Source of the DNA: Amycolatopsis sp. FBCC-B4732
Lineage (GTDB): Bacteria; Actinomycetota; Actinomycetes; Mycobacteriales; Pseudonocardiaceae
Assembly (NCBI RefSeq): GCF_023008405.1
Contig: NZ_CP095376.1
Coordinates: 5,046,001-5,110,000, forward strand
Direction: 5' to 3'
Length of the DNA stretch: 64,000 nt
The first letter of the stretch is position 1, and each line of letters starts with the position of its first letter. The position numbers and the translations under genes are program-made. The notes below the pieces were generated by a model. That model searched no databases. It was not told the DNA's origin and saw only the letters and a program-made list of their open reading frames with translations. Below are positions 7,963 through 16,509 of the stretch, one piece after another.

Positions 7963-8916
7963 ATGAGCGATCACCCGCCAGCCAGGAGCAGGGCGGCCCA
8001 GCTCGACTCCTTCGGCGGCCCGGAAGTCCTGGACGTCCGCGAGGTTCCCGCTCCGCAAGCCGGCCCGGGACAGGTCCGGGTGCGGGTCACCGCGGCCGGC
8101 CTGAACCCGATGGACTGGATCATGACCGCCGACGCGGACACCGCCGCCCGGTTCGGCTTGAGCCTCCCGGCCGGGTTCGGGACCGACTACGCGGGAGTGG
8201 TCGACCAGGTCGGCACCGGGGTGAGCGGCTTCGCCCGGGGCGACCGGGTGTTCGGCGGCGCCCTGTCTCGCGCGGTCGCCGACTTCGTGGTGGTCGACGC
8301 GACCGGCGTGACCGCGGCGAACGAGGTCCACCACACCCCCGACGACGTCGACGACCGCACCGCCGCCACCCTCACGATCGCCGGCCGCACGGCATCGGCC
8401 GCTCTCACCGTGATCGCCCCTGGCCCGGCCGACACCGTCCTGATCGGCGGCGCGGCGGGCGGGGTCGGGGTGTTCGCGGTCCAGCTGGCCCGGATCGCGG
8501 GAGCGCGCGTGCTCGGCACGGGATCGGCGGCATCGGCCGGTTTCCTTCGCGACCTCGGAGCCGAGCCGGTCGTTTACGGCGACGGCCTGGCCGACCGGGT
8601 CCGAGCCCTCGCGCCCGGCGGCATCACCGCCGCCATCGACCTGCACGGCACGGAAACAGCGCACACCGCACGGGAACTCGGCGTCCCGGGCGACCGCATC
8701 TGCACCATCGCCACGCAAATCGACGGCGTACCGGCGGCCAACGGCGCGAACGCCGAACCCGGGGCCCTGGAGGAGATCGCCCGCCTGGTCGCGCAAGGCC
8801 GGCTCCGGGTACCCATCGCGGCCGGCTTCCCGATCGACCAGATCCGCGGAGCGGCCGAACTCCAAGCCGGCCGGCACGTGCACGGCAAGGTGGTCATCGA
8901 CCTCTCGCGACGGTGA
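7963..8916 (+). CDS. Zinc-free MDR-family NADP-dependent oxidoreductase
   Basis: This is a quinone oxidoreductase/enoyl reductase type medium-chain dehydrogenase of 317 aa. The GroES-like domain carries VTAAGLNPMDW (residues 45-55), the family signature. The cofactor domain has IGGAAGGVGVFAVQLA (about residues 162-177), the NADPH-binding loop. Zinc ligands of true alcohol dehydrogenases are absent. The ATG at 7963 follows CAGGAGACC. It is probably repressed by the divergent TetR protein through O1/O2 and is likely to reduce a quinone, enone or similar electrophile. The substrate is unknown. Confidence 0.9.
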   Translation: MSDHPPARSRAAQLDSFGGPEVLDVREVPAPQAGPGQVRVRVTAAGLNPMDWIMTADADTAARFGLSLPAGFGTDYAGVVDQVGTGVSGFARGDRVFGGALSRAVADFVVVDATGVTAANEVHHTPDDVDDRTAATLTIAGRTASAALTVIAPGPADTVLIGGAAGGVGVFAVQLARIAGARVLGTGSAASAGFLRDLGAEPVVYGDGLADRVRALAPGGITAAIDLHGTETAHTARELGVPGDRICTIATQIDGVPAANGANAEPGALEEIARLVAQGRLRVPIAAGFPIDQIRGAAELQAGRHVHGKVVIDLSRR

Positions 8917-9150
8917 ACCCGACTACGTTCTCCACGCCGTCATCACCAGGGTGGCTTCACGGGTTGCGGCCACGAGCACGACCTCGGCGTCACTTCCGCT
9001 GCCAGGAAGGTAATTCTCCACACCTCCTCCACAGTGGACAGTCGAGGTCGCCGGTTACGTGTCCGCATGTGTTCCAGAACCACGCGATCATCCGGCGCAG
9101 GGCCGGACACGGCTATCGCCCGTGAGGGTCGGCGCCTCCCTACTCGGGTT

Positions 9151-10767
9151 CTACCGCGCCGCCGGCTCGGCGGTCTCGGCTCGCCCGGGTGCGCCCGGCT
9201 TTCCGGGAATCAGGAAGGTCGCGACGAGGCCGAGGAGCAGGAGCGCGGCGCACAGATAGCTGTTGACCCGCACCGCGTAGGTCATGGCCTGGCGAGCCGC
9301 AACGGCCGCTGCTTCGGTCGCGGGGTTCGCCGCCAGCCCGGAAATGGCGGCGCCGGCGCTGTCCGCGACCGCTCCGGCGACGCGGTCGGTGTCGGCGAAT
9401 CCCGCCGCCCGCAACCGGTCCGCGGTGTCGGACCCGAGGATGCCGAAGAAGGCGGTGGTCAGGATCGCGATACCGAGCGCCGACCCCAGCTGGCGCGCCG
9501 CGCTCTGGATGCCCGAACCCTGCCCGGCCTTCCGGGGCGGCACGTCGGCCAGGACCACGTTGGTGACCTGGGCGGTCGCGAAGCCCACACCCGTCCCGTA
9601 CAAGAACAGCCCGATGGCTGTGACGAACCACCCGGAGTCGTCGCGGACGAGCAGGCCGAGGAGTGCGAGACCGACGATTTCCAGCACCAGGCCGATCTGC
9701 ACGAGCCGCACCGGCGGCAGCTGCTTCGCCATGCCGACGCTGGCGCCGCTGGCGGTGAAACTGCCGAGCGCCACGACGACGAGCATCAGGCCGGTCTGCA
9801 GGGTCGAGTAGCCGAGCGTGAACTGCAGCCACAAGGGCAGCACCGCCAGGATGCCGAACTCGGCAAGGCCGATGATGACCGTGGCCAGGTTGCCCGACCA
9901 GAACGACCCGATGGCGAACAAGGCCGTGTCCATCAGGGGTTCGGCCGTCGCGGAGCGGGCGAGCTGCCGCTGGCGGAGCACGAACAGGGTCAGCGAGATC
10001 ACGGCGATCGCCAACGCGACGGGAACGACCGACAGCGAGCCCAGGGAGATGCCGAGCGGCCCGCTCGACCGGGTCGACTCCCACCAGCCGTAATTGCGGC
10101 CCTCCACCAGGCCGAACGCGAGCAGCCCCAGCCCCAGCGCCGACAGGACGACGCTCGGCACCTCGAGACTCGCCGGCTGCGCCGGTGACGGCGCGAGGTA
10201 CCGCAGGACTCCGACGATGATCATGAGGACCACGACGATGTTGATCGCGAAGGCCCAGCGCCACGACGCTTCACCGAGCCATCCGCCCAGGAACGGGCCG
10301 ACCGCGGCGGCGGCGCCGATGGTCGAACCCCAGATCGCGAACGCCTTGCCGCGGTCGCGCCCGTGGAAGGTCGAATTGAGCAGCGCCAGCGACGTCGGCA
10401 GGACGATCGCTCCGCCGATGCCCTGGAGCAGCCGCGCCCCGATCAGCATCGCACCGGTCGGCGCCAGCGCGGCCACCACGCCGGCCAAACCGAACACCAC
10501 GGTGCCGATCAGGAACAGCCGGCGGGCGCCGACGACATCCGAGAGCCGTCCCGCCAGCAGCAGCAAGGCGGCCAGGGTGATCGCGTAGATCTCTTGGACC
10601 CACTGAGCTCCCAGTGACGACATTTTCAGGTCGGTCACGATGGGCGGGATGATGACGTTGACGATCGTGAAATCGACGACGACGAGCGACACGCCCAGCG
10701 AAATGGCCACGAGGCCGAGCCAGGCATTCCTTGTCGCTGCCGGAGCTGCCGGAGGTGAGGCGGACAT
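9151..10767 (-). CDS. DHA2-family MFS drug exporter (14 TM)
   Basis: Proton-driven efflux permease of 538 aa. Motif A is visible as AGRLSDVVGARRLFLIG after the second helix, and the first helix carries the DFTIVNV signature of the DHA2 family. About 14 hydrophobic helices can be counted. I placed the start at ATG 10767 because residues encoded upstream of it are not membrane-like and the protein then begins MSASPPAAPAAT. The gene diverges from a WYL regulator, and the 131-bp shared region contains a palindrome of the type seen beside two other WYL genes in this window. That suggests local control of efflux. Confidence 0.92.
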   Translation of the reverse strand: MSASPPAAPAATRNAWLGLVAISLGVSLVVVDFTIVNVIIPPIVTDLKMSSLGAQWVQEIYAITLAALLLLAGRLSDVVGARRLFLIGTVVFGLAGVVAALAPTGAMLIGARLLQGIGGAIVLPTSLALLNSTFHGRDRGKAFAIWGSTIGAAAAVGPFLGGWLGEASWRWAFAINIVVVLMIIVGVLRYLAPSPAQPASLEVPSVVLSALGLGLLAFGLVEGRNYGWWESTRSSGPLGISLGSLSVVPVALAIAVISLTLFVLRQRQLARSATAEPLMDTALFAIGSFWSGNLATVIIGLAEFGILAVLPLWLQFTLGYSTLQTGLMLVVVALGSFTASGASVGMAKQLPPVRLVQIGLVLEIVGLALLGLLVRDDSGWFVTAIGLFLYGTGVGFATAQVTNVVLADVPPRKAGQGSGIQSAARQLGSALGIAILTTAFFGILGSDTADRLRAAGFADTDRVAGAVADSAGAAISGLAANPATEAAAVAARQAMTYAVRVNSYLCAALLLLGLVATFLIPGKPGAPGRAETAEPAAR

Positions 10768-10855
10768 GTTTTCTCGATTCGACGTTGTGGTGCGGCTGAC
10801 TTGCCTGCCGGGTGTTCGGACCGGCGGCCCCGGCCCGGGCACACAGTCGCAAGAC

Positions 10856-10878
10856 AACGTGACACCGGATGTCCGCTA
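10856..10878. promoter_or_regulatory. Candidate WYL-regulator operator A
   Basis: The core TGACA-N5-TGTCC is at 10860-10874. The right arm TGTCCGCTA is identical to the right arm of the perfect site at 35110-35132. It lies between the exporter and its divergent WYL gene. Only five of nine arm positions are symmetrical, so this is the weakest of the three sites. Confidence 0.5.
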
Positions 10879-10898
10879 CTCCTCCTAGCCTCGAATTC

Positions 10899-11891
10899 AT
10901 GCCCGACATCGCCGGCCGCACCCTGGCCATCCTGAGCCTGTTGCAAGCGCAGCGTGAATGGTCGGGTGACGTGCTGGCCGCGCGGCTGGGCGTCACCTCC
11001 CGCACGATCCGCCGGGACTTCACCCGGCTGCGGGAACTCGGCTACCCCGTCGAAGCCGCACGCGGCCCCGGCGGCCTGTACCGCCTCGCCCCCGGGACGC
11101 GGCTGCCTCCCCTCGTCTTCGACGACGAGCAAGCCATCTCGATCGTGCTGGCCCTGCAGACCGCCCCCAGCTCCGTGGTCGGGCTCGACGACGCCGCGGC
11201 CCGCGCCCTGCGCACGCTGAAGGACCTCATGCCACCGCGCCTGGCCCGCAGGTTGCAGACCTTCGAGGTCCATCAAATCGACAACGCGTGGGATCTCGCC
11301 CCGCCCAAGGTCCCCTCGGGAATGTTGACGTGCTTGAGCACCGCAGCGCAGCAGCTGCAGGTCGTGAGCTTCTCCTACCGCGCCTGTTCGGGTGACGCGG
11401 CCGAGGACGTCGCGGCTGTCGTCGAGCCGTACAAGCTCGTGGTCTGGTCGGGCCGCTGGAACTTCATCGGGTACGACCAGCGCGAACGGTCGTGGCTCTC
11501 CTACCGGCTCGACCGGGTGGAGAACCTCCACGTGCCGGGCTGGCGGTTCACTCCCCGGCAGTTCCCCGCCGACGACGTGACGGCGTTCATCCAGCTGCAG
11601 CCGGACCGGGGCGACGATTCCGACGCCTGGCCGTGCCGCGGCACGGTGCGCATGGACTGCCCGGTCGAGCTCGTGGCGAAATGGGCCCCCGGCGGGGCGA
11701 ACTTGGCGGTGATCGACGAGTCGACCACGCGGATCACGATGGGTGCGTGGTCCTGGGCCGGGCTACTCGGGCTGCTGTGCACCTTCAGCTGCGACTTCGT
11801 GATCGAGGGCCCTCCGGAGCTCACCGCGGCGGCCGGCGAGATGTCCCGCCGCCTCGCCAGAAGTGCCAAAACCGGACCGGTCAGGAGCTGA
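10899..11891 (+). CDS. WYL-domain transcriptional regulator (YafY type)
   Basis: The N-terminal winged helix (LAARLGVTSRTIRRDFTRL, about residues 23-41) is followed by a WYL domain containing VVEPYKLVVWSGRWNFIGYD and a WCX C-terminal extension. The protein is 330 aa. An upstream in-frame ATG at 10869 lies inside the candidate operator, so I prefer the ATG at 10899 (MPDIAGRTLAIL), which aligns with the other two WYL proteins here. It probably regulates the divergent DHA2 exporter and the epimerase gene starting 8 bp after its stop. WYL domains sense small ligands or nucleic acid; which applies here is not known. Confidence 0.9.
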   Translation: MPDIAGRTLAILSLLQAQREWSGDVLAARLGVTSRTIRRDFTRLRELGYPVEAARGPGGLYRLAPGTRLPPLVFDDEQAISIVLALQTAPSSVVGLDDAAARALRTLKDLMPPRLARRLQTFEVHQIDNAWDLAPPKVPSGMLTCLSTAAQQLQVVSFSYRACSGDAAEDVAAVVEPYKLVVWSGRWNFIGYDQRERSWLSYRLDRVENLHVPGWRFTPRQFPADDVTAFIQLQPDRGDDSDAWPCRGTVRMDCPVELVAKWAPGGANLAVIDESTTRITMGAWSWAGLLGLLCTFSCDFVIEGPPELTAAAGEMSRRLARSAKTGPVRS

Positions 11892-11898
11892 CACGCGC

Positions 11899-12837
11899 AT
11901 GTTCGATCCCCTCGGCCGAACCGTCACCGTCATCGGCGCGAACGGCTTCCTCGGCACACCACTGGTCAACCAGCTCATCCGGCTCGGAGCCACCGTCCGG
12001 GCGTTCGACCGCTACTCCACGACACCCAGGCACGAGATGTCCGAGAACACGACCGTCTTCCAGGGCGACTTGATGAGCCGCAGCAGTCTGGCGGCCGCTG
12101 TCGCCGGAGCCCAGGACGTGTTCCACTTCCTGTCCGTCACCAGTCCTCGCGACTCAGCACACGATCCGGTCATCGACATCGCAACCAACGTGACAGCCGG
12201 CGTGGAGCTGTTCTCGCTCTGCTCCGACGCGGGAGTCGAGCGCGTCCTCTTCGCTTCCTCGGGCGGCACGGTCTACGGAACCTCCGCTCCCCCGCACGGC
12301 GAAGAGTGCCCGCGCAGTCCCGTATCGCCGCACGGCATAGGCAAGGTCTCCCTGGAGAACTACCTCCAGTACTTCCACCACCAACGGGGCCTGCCGTCGG
12401 TGTCGTTGCGGATCTCCAACCCCTACGGGCCCGGGCAGAAGCCGCGCAAGCTCCAGGGCATCATCCCCATCGCTTTGCGCGCCGCCCGCGACGGCGTGGT
12501 CCTGCCGCAGTTCGGCGACGGGAGCATGGTCCGCGACTACTTGTTCGTCGACGACCTGATGACCATGATCCTCAACGTGTGGCGCGGACACCGGCACGAC
12601 GCCTACAACCTCGGCAGCGGGACCGGCACCGCGTTGCACGAGGTGTTCGAGGTCATCGAGCGCGTCACCGGCCGAACGCTGCTGCTGCGCAACGAGCCGT
12701 CCCCGCCGAGCTTCGTCCGTGCCTCCGTTCTCGACACCTCACGCTATGTCGAGGAGTTCGGCGATTCGCGGCGAACGAGCCTCGAAGACGGCATCCGGCG
12801 CACGTGGGAAGCCGTCCGCGACGAGACTCTGCCCTGA
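11899..12837 (+). CDS. NAD-dependent sugar epimerase/dehydratase, GalE-like
   Basis: This is an extended SDR protein of 312 aa. The Rossmann motif is VIGANGFLGTPLV, the catalytic pair appears in the usual order (SSGGTVYG, then HGIGKVSLE), and a substrate-binding Pro-Tyr-Gly segment (ISNPYGPGQ) is present. The YxxxK tyrosine is replaced: where family members have YGxSK, this protein reads PHGIGK, so the active-site Tyr looks missing at the normal place. The ATG at 11899 follows AGGAG 11 bases upstream. It is co-transcribed with the WYL gene. The product could be a sugar-modifying enzyme or a degenerate relative. Confidence 0.82.
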   Translation: MFDPLGRTVTVIGANGFLGTPLVNQLIRLGATVRAFDRYSTTPRHEMSENTTVFQGDLMSRSSLAAAVAGAQDVFHFLSVTSPRDSAHDPVIDIATNVTAGVELFSLCSDAGVERVLFASSGGTVYGTSAPPHGEECPRSPVSPHGIGKVSLENYLQYFHHQRGLPSVSLRISNPYGPGQKPRKLQGIIPIALRAARDGVVLPQFGDGSMVRDYLFVDDLMTMILNVWRGHRHDAYNLGSGTGTALHEVFEVIERVTGRTLLLRNEPSPPSFVRASVLDTSRYVEEFGDSRRTSLEDGIRRTWEAVRDETLP

Positions 12838-12863
12838 CCCCTTTTTCCCTGGACGGTCAGGGC
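12831..12863. terminator. Bidirectional hairpin between convergent genes
   Basis: A 9-bp stem, GCCCTGACC at 12831-12839 with its complement at 12855-12863, spans both stop codons of the epimerase and SARP genes. The loop contains a short T-run (CTTTTT), which supports termination in the plus direction. Confidence 0.55.
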
Positions 12864-15514
12864 TTTCCCGGCGCGGACGAACCCTCCTCACAGCCGGACA
12901 ATTCGGATTCCTCATCGAGGAAAGCGGTCAGTTCGTTGATCAGGCGTACCGATCCCACGTCGCTCGCCATGCTCAGCGCCCGCTCTGCCGCGTCCACCGC
13001 TTCCCGGGGTTTCGCCAGCGCCCGCAGCGCGACCGCCGTCTGCTGCAACACGAGGGCCCGGCCGTAGGGGGACCTGATCCGTTCCGCTTCACGCAGCGCT
13101 GCCGAGCTCGCGATCAGAGCGTCTCCGTACTGCCCGGTGCCGATCCTGCTCTCGGCCAGGGTGGCACCGGCCATGATCCGGACCCTGGGATCGATGTCGG
13201 CCACGTCCAACACCTTTCGGCACAGGCCGGCCGCGAGGTCGAACTGCCCCTCTTGCACCCGGAGAGCGGCCTCGTTCGAGTCCATCTCGAGGCTCAGGCG
13301 ACGAATCTCCCGCTCATCCGCGTCGTCGCCGCATCCTTCGAGCAGCATCCTGGCGCGGGCGATGTGGCTCACTCCCGTCGTGACCTCCCGGCAGAGCCAG
13401 TTGAACGAGCTGTACCACAAAAGAGTGTGGACTCGGAGCAGATCGTCGTCGGCCCGGCGTGCTTCCTCCCACGCGCGTCGCGCGGATTTCAGGCCGGCGG
13501 CGGCGTCACCTCCGTGCCAGTGGCCGCGGGCAGCGGCCAGGAGCACCCTTCCCCGGACCAGCGGCTCGGAGTGATTCCGGGCCCCCTCGCAGGCGAGTCC
13601 CCAAACCAATTTCTGCTGTTCCGCATCGAGGTACAAGGTCAGTGGACGCTCCCACGCCAGGCAGAGCTCGGCGAAGCCGGGGAGCAGACCCAACTGGCCC
13701 GCCAGTTCGGAAGATCGCCGCACCGTCGCGAAGAGCACATCCGATCTCGGGATGGACGAGGAACTCGATCGACCGGAATCGTCCAGTCCGAAGGCGGCCC
13801 CGTAGTACGTCATGGCGTCGGCCACCACCCGGCGTTGCTCTTCCACCCGCACACGGCTGGGGATGTGCGCACGCGCCGCTTCGGCGAGTTGCGAGTGGAT
13901 GCGGTAGGCGCCCGCGGCCACTCTCTGAAGCAGGGCCCGATCCGTCAGGCGCCGGCACACCCGCCGGGCGGAGTCGAGGTCCTTTCCCAGCCCGGCCGCG
14001 ACCGCCGCTTCGTCGAACTCCGGCGCCGGTAGGAGGCACAACCGGAGGAACGCACCGAGATCCGTCCCGTCCAGCGAGTTCAGCGACATGTTCAAGGATT
14101 CGACGAGGCTCCGGCCAGGGACTTCGAGGTCGTCCGCCGGAGAGGCGGACTGGGCCAGGGCCAGCAACAGCTCGCTCAGCGTGCCGAATTCCCGGGTCGT
14201 CAGCCGTGCCGCCGCCAGTCGCAGCGCGAGGGGGAGGTTGCCGAAACGGCGAATGAGTTCGAGCGCCTGTTCCCGTTCCTCGTCGACGCGCCGGTCGCCC
14301 AGCATACCCCGCAACATCGCGATGCAGTCGTGGTCCGGCGGGACCTCGAGGCGCAGGTAGTGCGGCGCATCGATCGCGTGAAGGTCGACTCGTGATGTCG
14401 TGATGCACACGCTCGGCGACGCGGGGAGCAGGGACTCGACTTGTGCCGCCGACTCGGCGTCGTCAAGAACGATCAGGAGCCGCTTCCGAGCTGTCAGATC
14501 GCGCCAGCGCGCGAGACGGCCCTGCTCGGAAGGCGGGATGTCCTCGTCCGGCACACGCAGTTGGCTCAACAGGATTCCCGCGGCGTCGCGCACCGTCAAA
14601 GTCGCCGACGGCACCGAGGCACCCAAGTTGACGAACAGCTGCCCGTCGGGGAACTCCGGTGCGATCCGATGAGCGACGTGCACGGCCAGCGTCGACTTGC
14701 CGACCCCGCCCATGCCGTGCACCGTCACCAAGCCGGCGCTTGAACGAGAACCCGAGAGCCACTCGACCAGCTGGCGCACCTCGTCCGCCCTGCCGCTGAA
14801 ATCACGCAAATCACGAGGGAGGCACCAGCTGCCGCCACCGCGAACGGAGGCGCGACCGAGGCCGGTCGGCCCAGTGGCTCCCGCAGACCTTTGCTCGGGA
14901 AACGTCGGCGAGTCCGCCGGCTTGTCACCCACCAACGGGTCCGGCAGATCGGCGTGGATGCGCGAAGCGGTCTGCACGACGGCCAGCAGCTCGTCGCAGC
15001 GTCCGCGCTCGCCGAAGGCCCTGAGAGTGCGGTCGAGAAGGGCACGGTGCTGCGCCAGCAGTTCCGCGATGCGGCTGTCACTTCCCCGCGGCTCGGAACC
15101 TTCGCAAGGCCTGCCCCGCCAGAGAGCAAGAGCCTTGTACGCGCGGCTGAGATCTTCATCGGTGGCCATCGGATTCGCCATCGCCTGCGCGTACAGGCGG
15201 GTGAACTGGACGACATCGGACAGCTCCGGCGGGGGCTTGAGCATGTACCCCTCGCGAAACGTGGCGATCGTGTCCCAGCCCTCCCCGAGGTTGGAGCGAA
15301 GTGTTGACACGATTTTGCGGACCTGGTGCACGGCACTGCGCGGCGGCGGACTCTCCCAACCGGCGTTGAGAAGTGTCTGTATGTCGATGAGCTCATCGGG
15401 ATTGAGCGCCAGGCAAGCGATGATCGTTCTGCTTTTCAGCCCCGTGACCGGCAACAGCACATTTTCCCGGCGTATCTTCAGGGGTCCCAGCACATCGAAT
15501 CGCACAGCTGTCAT
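12857..15514 (-). CDS. AfsR/SARP-type regulator: DNA-binding, BTAD, NB-ARC, TPR
   Basis: This is an 885-aa transcriptional activator of the large SARP class. Residues 1-95 form the OmpR-like winged helix (MTAVRFDVLGPLKI start; SAVHQVRKIVSTLR recognition helix). Residues 100-190 form the bacterial activation domain. An NB-ARC ATPase follows, with Walker A GMGGVGKST near residue 267 and Walker B RKRLLIVLDDAES, plus the NLPLALRLAAARL segment. The C-terminal third is TPR-like. Such proteins activate secondary-metabolite or differentiation genes, with the ATPase/TPR part as a switch. No biosynthetic cluster is adjacent. The gene stands alone, facing a 1-kb gap. Confidence 0.93.
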   Translation of the reverse strand: MTAVRFDVLGPLKIRRENVLLPVTGLKSRTIIACLALNPDELIDIQTLLNAGWESPPPRSAVHQVRKIVSTLRSNLGEGWDTIATFREGYMLKPPPELSDVVQFTRLYAQAMANPMATDEDLSRAYKALALWRGRPCEGSEPRGSDSRIAELLAQHRALLDRTLRAFGERGRCDELLAVVQTASRIHADLPDPLVGDKPADSPTFPEQRSAGATGPTGLGRASVRGGGSWCLPRDLRDFSGRADEVRQLVEWLSGSRSSAGLVTVHGMGGVGKSTLAVHVAHRIAPEFPDGQLFVNLGASVPSATLTVRDAAGILLSQLRVPDEDIPPSEQGRLARWRDLTARKRLLIVLDDAESAAQVESLLPASPSVCITTSRVDLHAIDAPHYLRLEVPPDHDCIAMLRGMLGDRRVDEEREQALELIRRFGNLPLALRLAAARLTTREFGTLSELLLALAQSASPADDLEVPGRSLVESLNMSLNSLDGTDLGAFLRLCLLPAPEFDEAAVAAGLGKDLDSARRVCRRLTDRALLQRVAAGAYRIHSQLAEAARAHIPSRVRVEEQRRVVADAMTYYGAAFGLDDSGRSSSSSIPRSDVLFATVRRSSELAGQLGLLPGFAELCLAWERPLTLYLDAEQQKLVWGLACEGARNHSEPLVRGRVLLAAARGHWHGGDAAAGLKSARRAWEEARRADDDLLRVHTLLWYSSFNWLCREVTTGVSHIARARMLLEGCGDDADEREIRRLSLEMDSNEAALRVQEGQFDLAAGLCRKVLDVADIDPRVRIMAGATLAESRIGTGQYGDALIASSAALREAERIRSPYGRALVLQQTAVALRALAKPREAVDAAERALSMASDVGSVRLINELTAFLDEESELSGCEEGSSAPGKP

Positions 15515-16509
15515 GAGGCGCCCAGCACCAGACGACTCGAACCAGATTCAGTAAGCTTTGGAAAATCCGAAGTCACGCTCTTCGCACGAATAGTCAATCC
15601 GTTCACCCCCCGCGAACGTCAACTCACTGTCAGCAACCGCACCCCTGCGGCGACAACAAGGGCGTTCCTAGAATAAAGCTACGCCAACTTCAGCCTGCCG
15701 ACCACCGTTCCCACGCCGGCGCTCCGCACGAATATGCACGTCATCGCAGTGAAGCGTTACGTTAACGTTCACGACAAGCCGGACGTCGCAAATTACCCCG
15801 TTCGGACTAGAAAGACCTGGACCGAACGTGTTGCCCGTTGTCCACTTTTCGCCCACCCTGCCGGATTTTTGGCGCCGGCGACACGTCCAACGGAGCATGT
15901 CACCACCCCAACAGGGGACCTAGCAGCCCTCCCGTCAATGACAACGAGTAACTGATCCACCGCCCTCCGTACCACCCCGGCAACCCTGGACCTCGAATTA
16001 GGCAACTTGGTCAGTTTTTGCACTACCGAAAATCAAGGTAGATGTACGGCAATTGTTTCAGTGAAGCTGAAGCCGACCAGAAAATATCGGAGTTTCGACG
16101 AGAGAGAACACAGCTCACGGGCGGCGACTACGCCGACTCGTGCACGCGCGTCGTGGTCGTCCGGCGGGTGCGTGGCGACATCGAGGATCAACCGAGATTC
16201 GACGGACTCGCGAAACTGCGCGGCCGCCTGGTCCTCAGCCACCGCACGGCGGCAGTTCTCCATGGCGCGTCGCCCGGCCTTTCCGGGGACGGCGGAGGCG
16301 AGCACCACATCGCCGACACCATCGCGAGCACCGGCGAGCCACTCGCCGAGGTGCGGTCCTCTCTGGTGAAGAGTTCACGAACGCAGTAACAGCTCAGGTG
16401 CCTGCTGCGACGATGGGGTTGTCGTGGACGTCCGGACTCACCGACCAAGCAGGGGCCGCCGGACACGACCGTCTTGTCCGTCAGGAGTCGAGCTTTCTGG
16501 TGAGGTGTC
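15515..16509. other. 1-kb low-GC intergenic region
   Basis: This stretch is clearly poorer in G+C than its surroundings between about 15,540 and 16,120. It contains a 10-bp palindrome ACGTTAACGT (15759-15768) and an inverted repeat CGTTCGG...CCGAACG (15799-15805 and 15822-15828, 16-base spacer). No convincing gene is seen apart from a doubtful short frame at 16042-16389. It may hold distant promoters for the two divergent STAND-type genes, a small RNA, or imported DNA. Confidence 0.6.
16042..16389 (+). CDS. Doubtful hypothetical protein
   Basis: The frame encodes 115 aa starting MYGNCFSEAEADQ. From codon 25 onward the third positions are strongly G/C, as in real genes of this genome, but the first 24 codons are not and no ribosome site is evident. 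It may be a fragment of an older gene whose 5' part was replaced by the low-GC segment. I recognise no family. The stop is 120 bp before the cyclase-NB-ARC gene. Confidence 0.25.
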   Translation: MYGNCFSEAEADQKISEFRRERTQLTGGDYADSCTRVVVVRRVRGDIEDQPRFDGLAKLRGRLVLSHRTAAVLHGASPGLSGDGGGEHHIADTIASTGEPLAEVRSSLVKSSRTQ

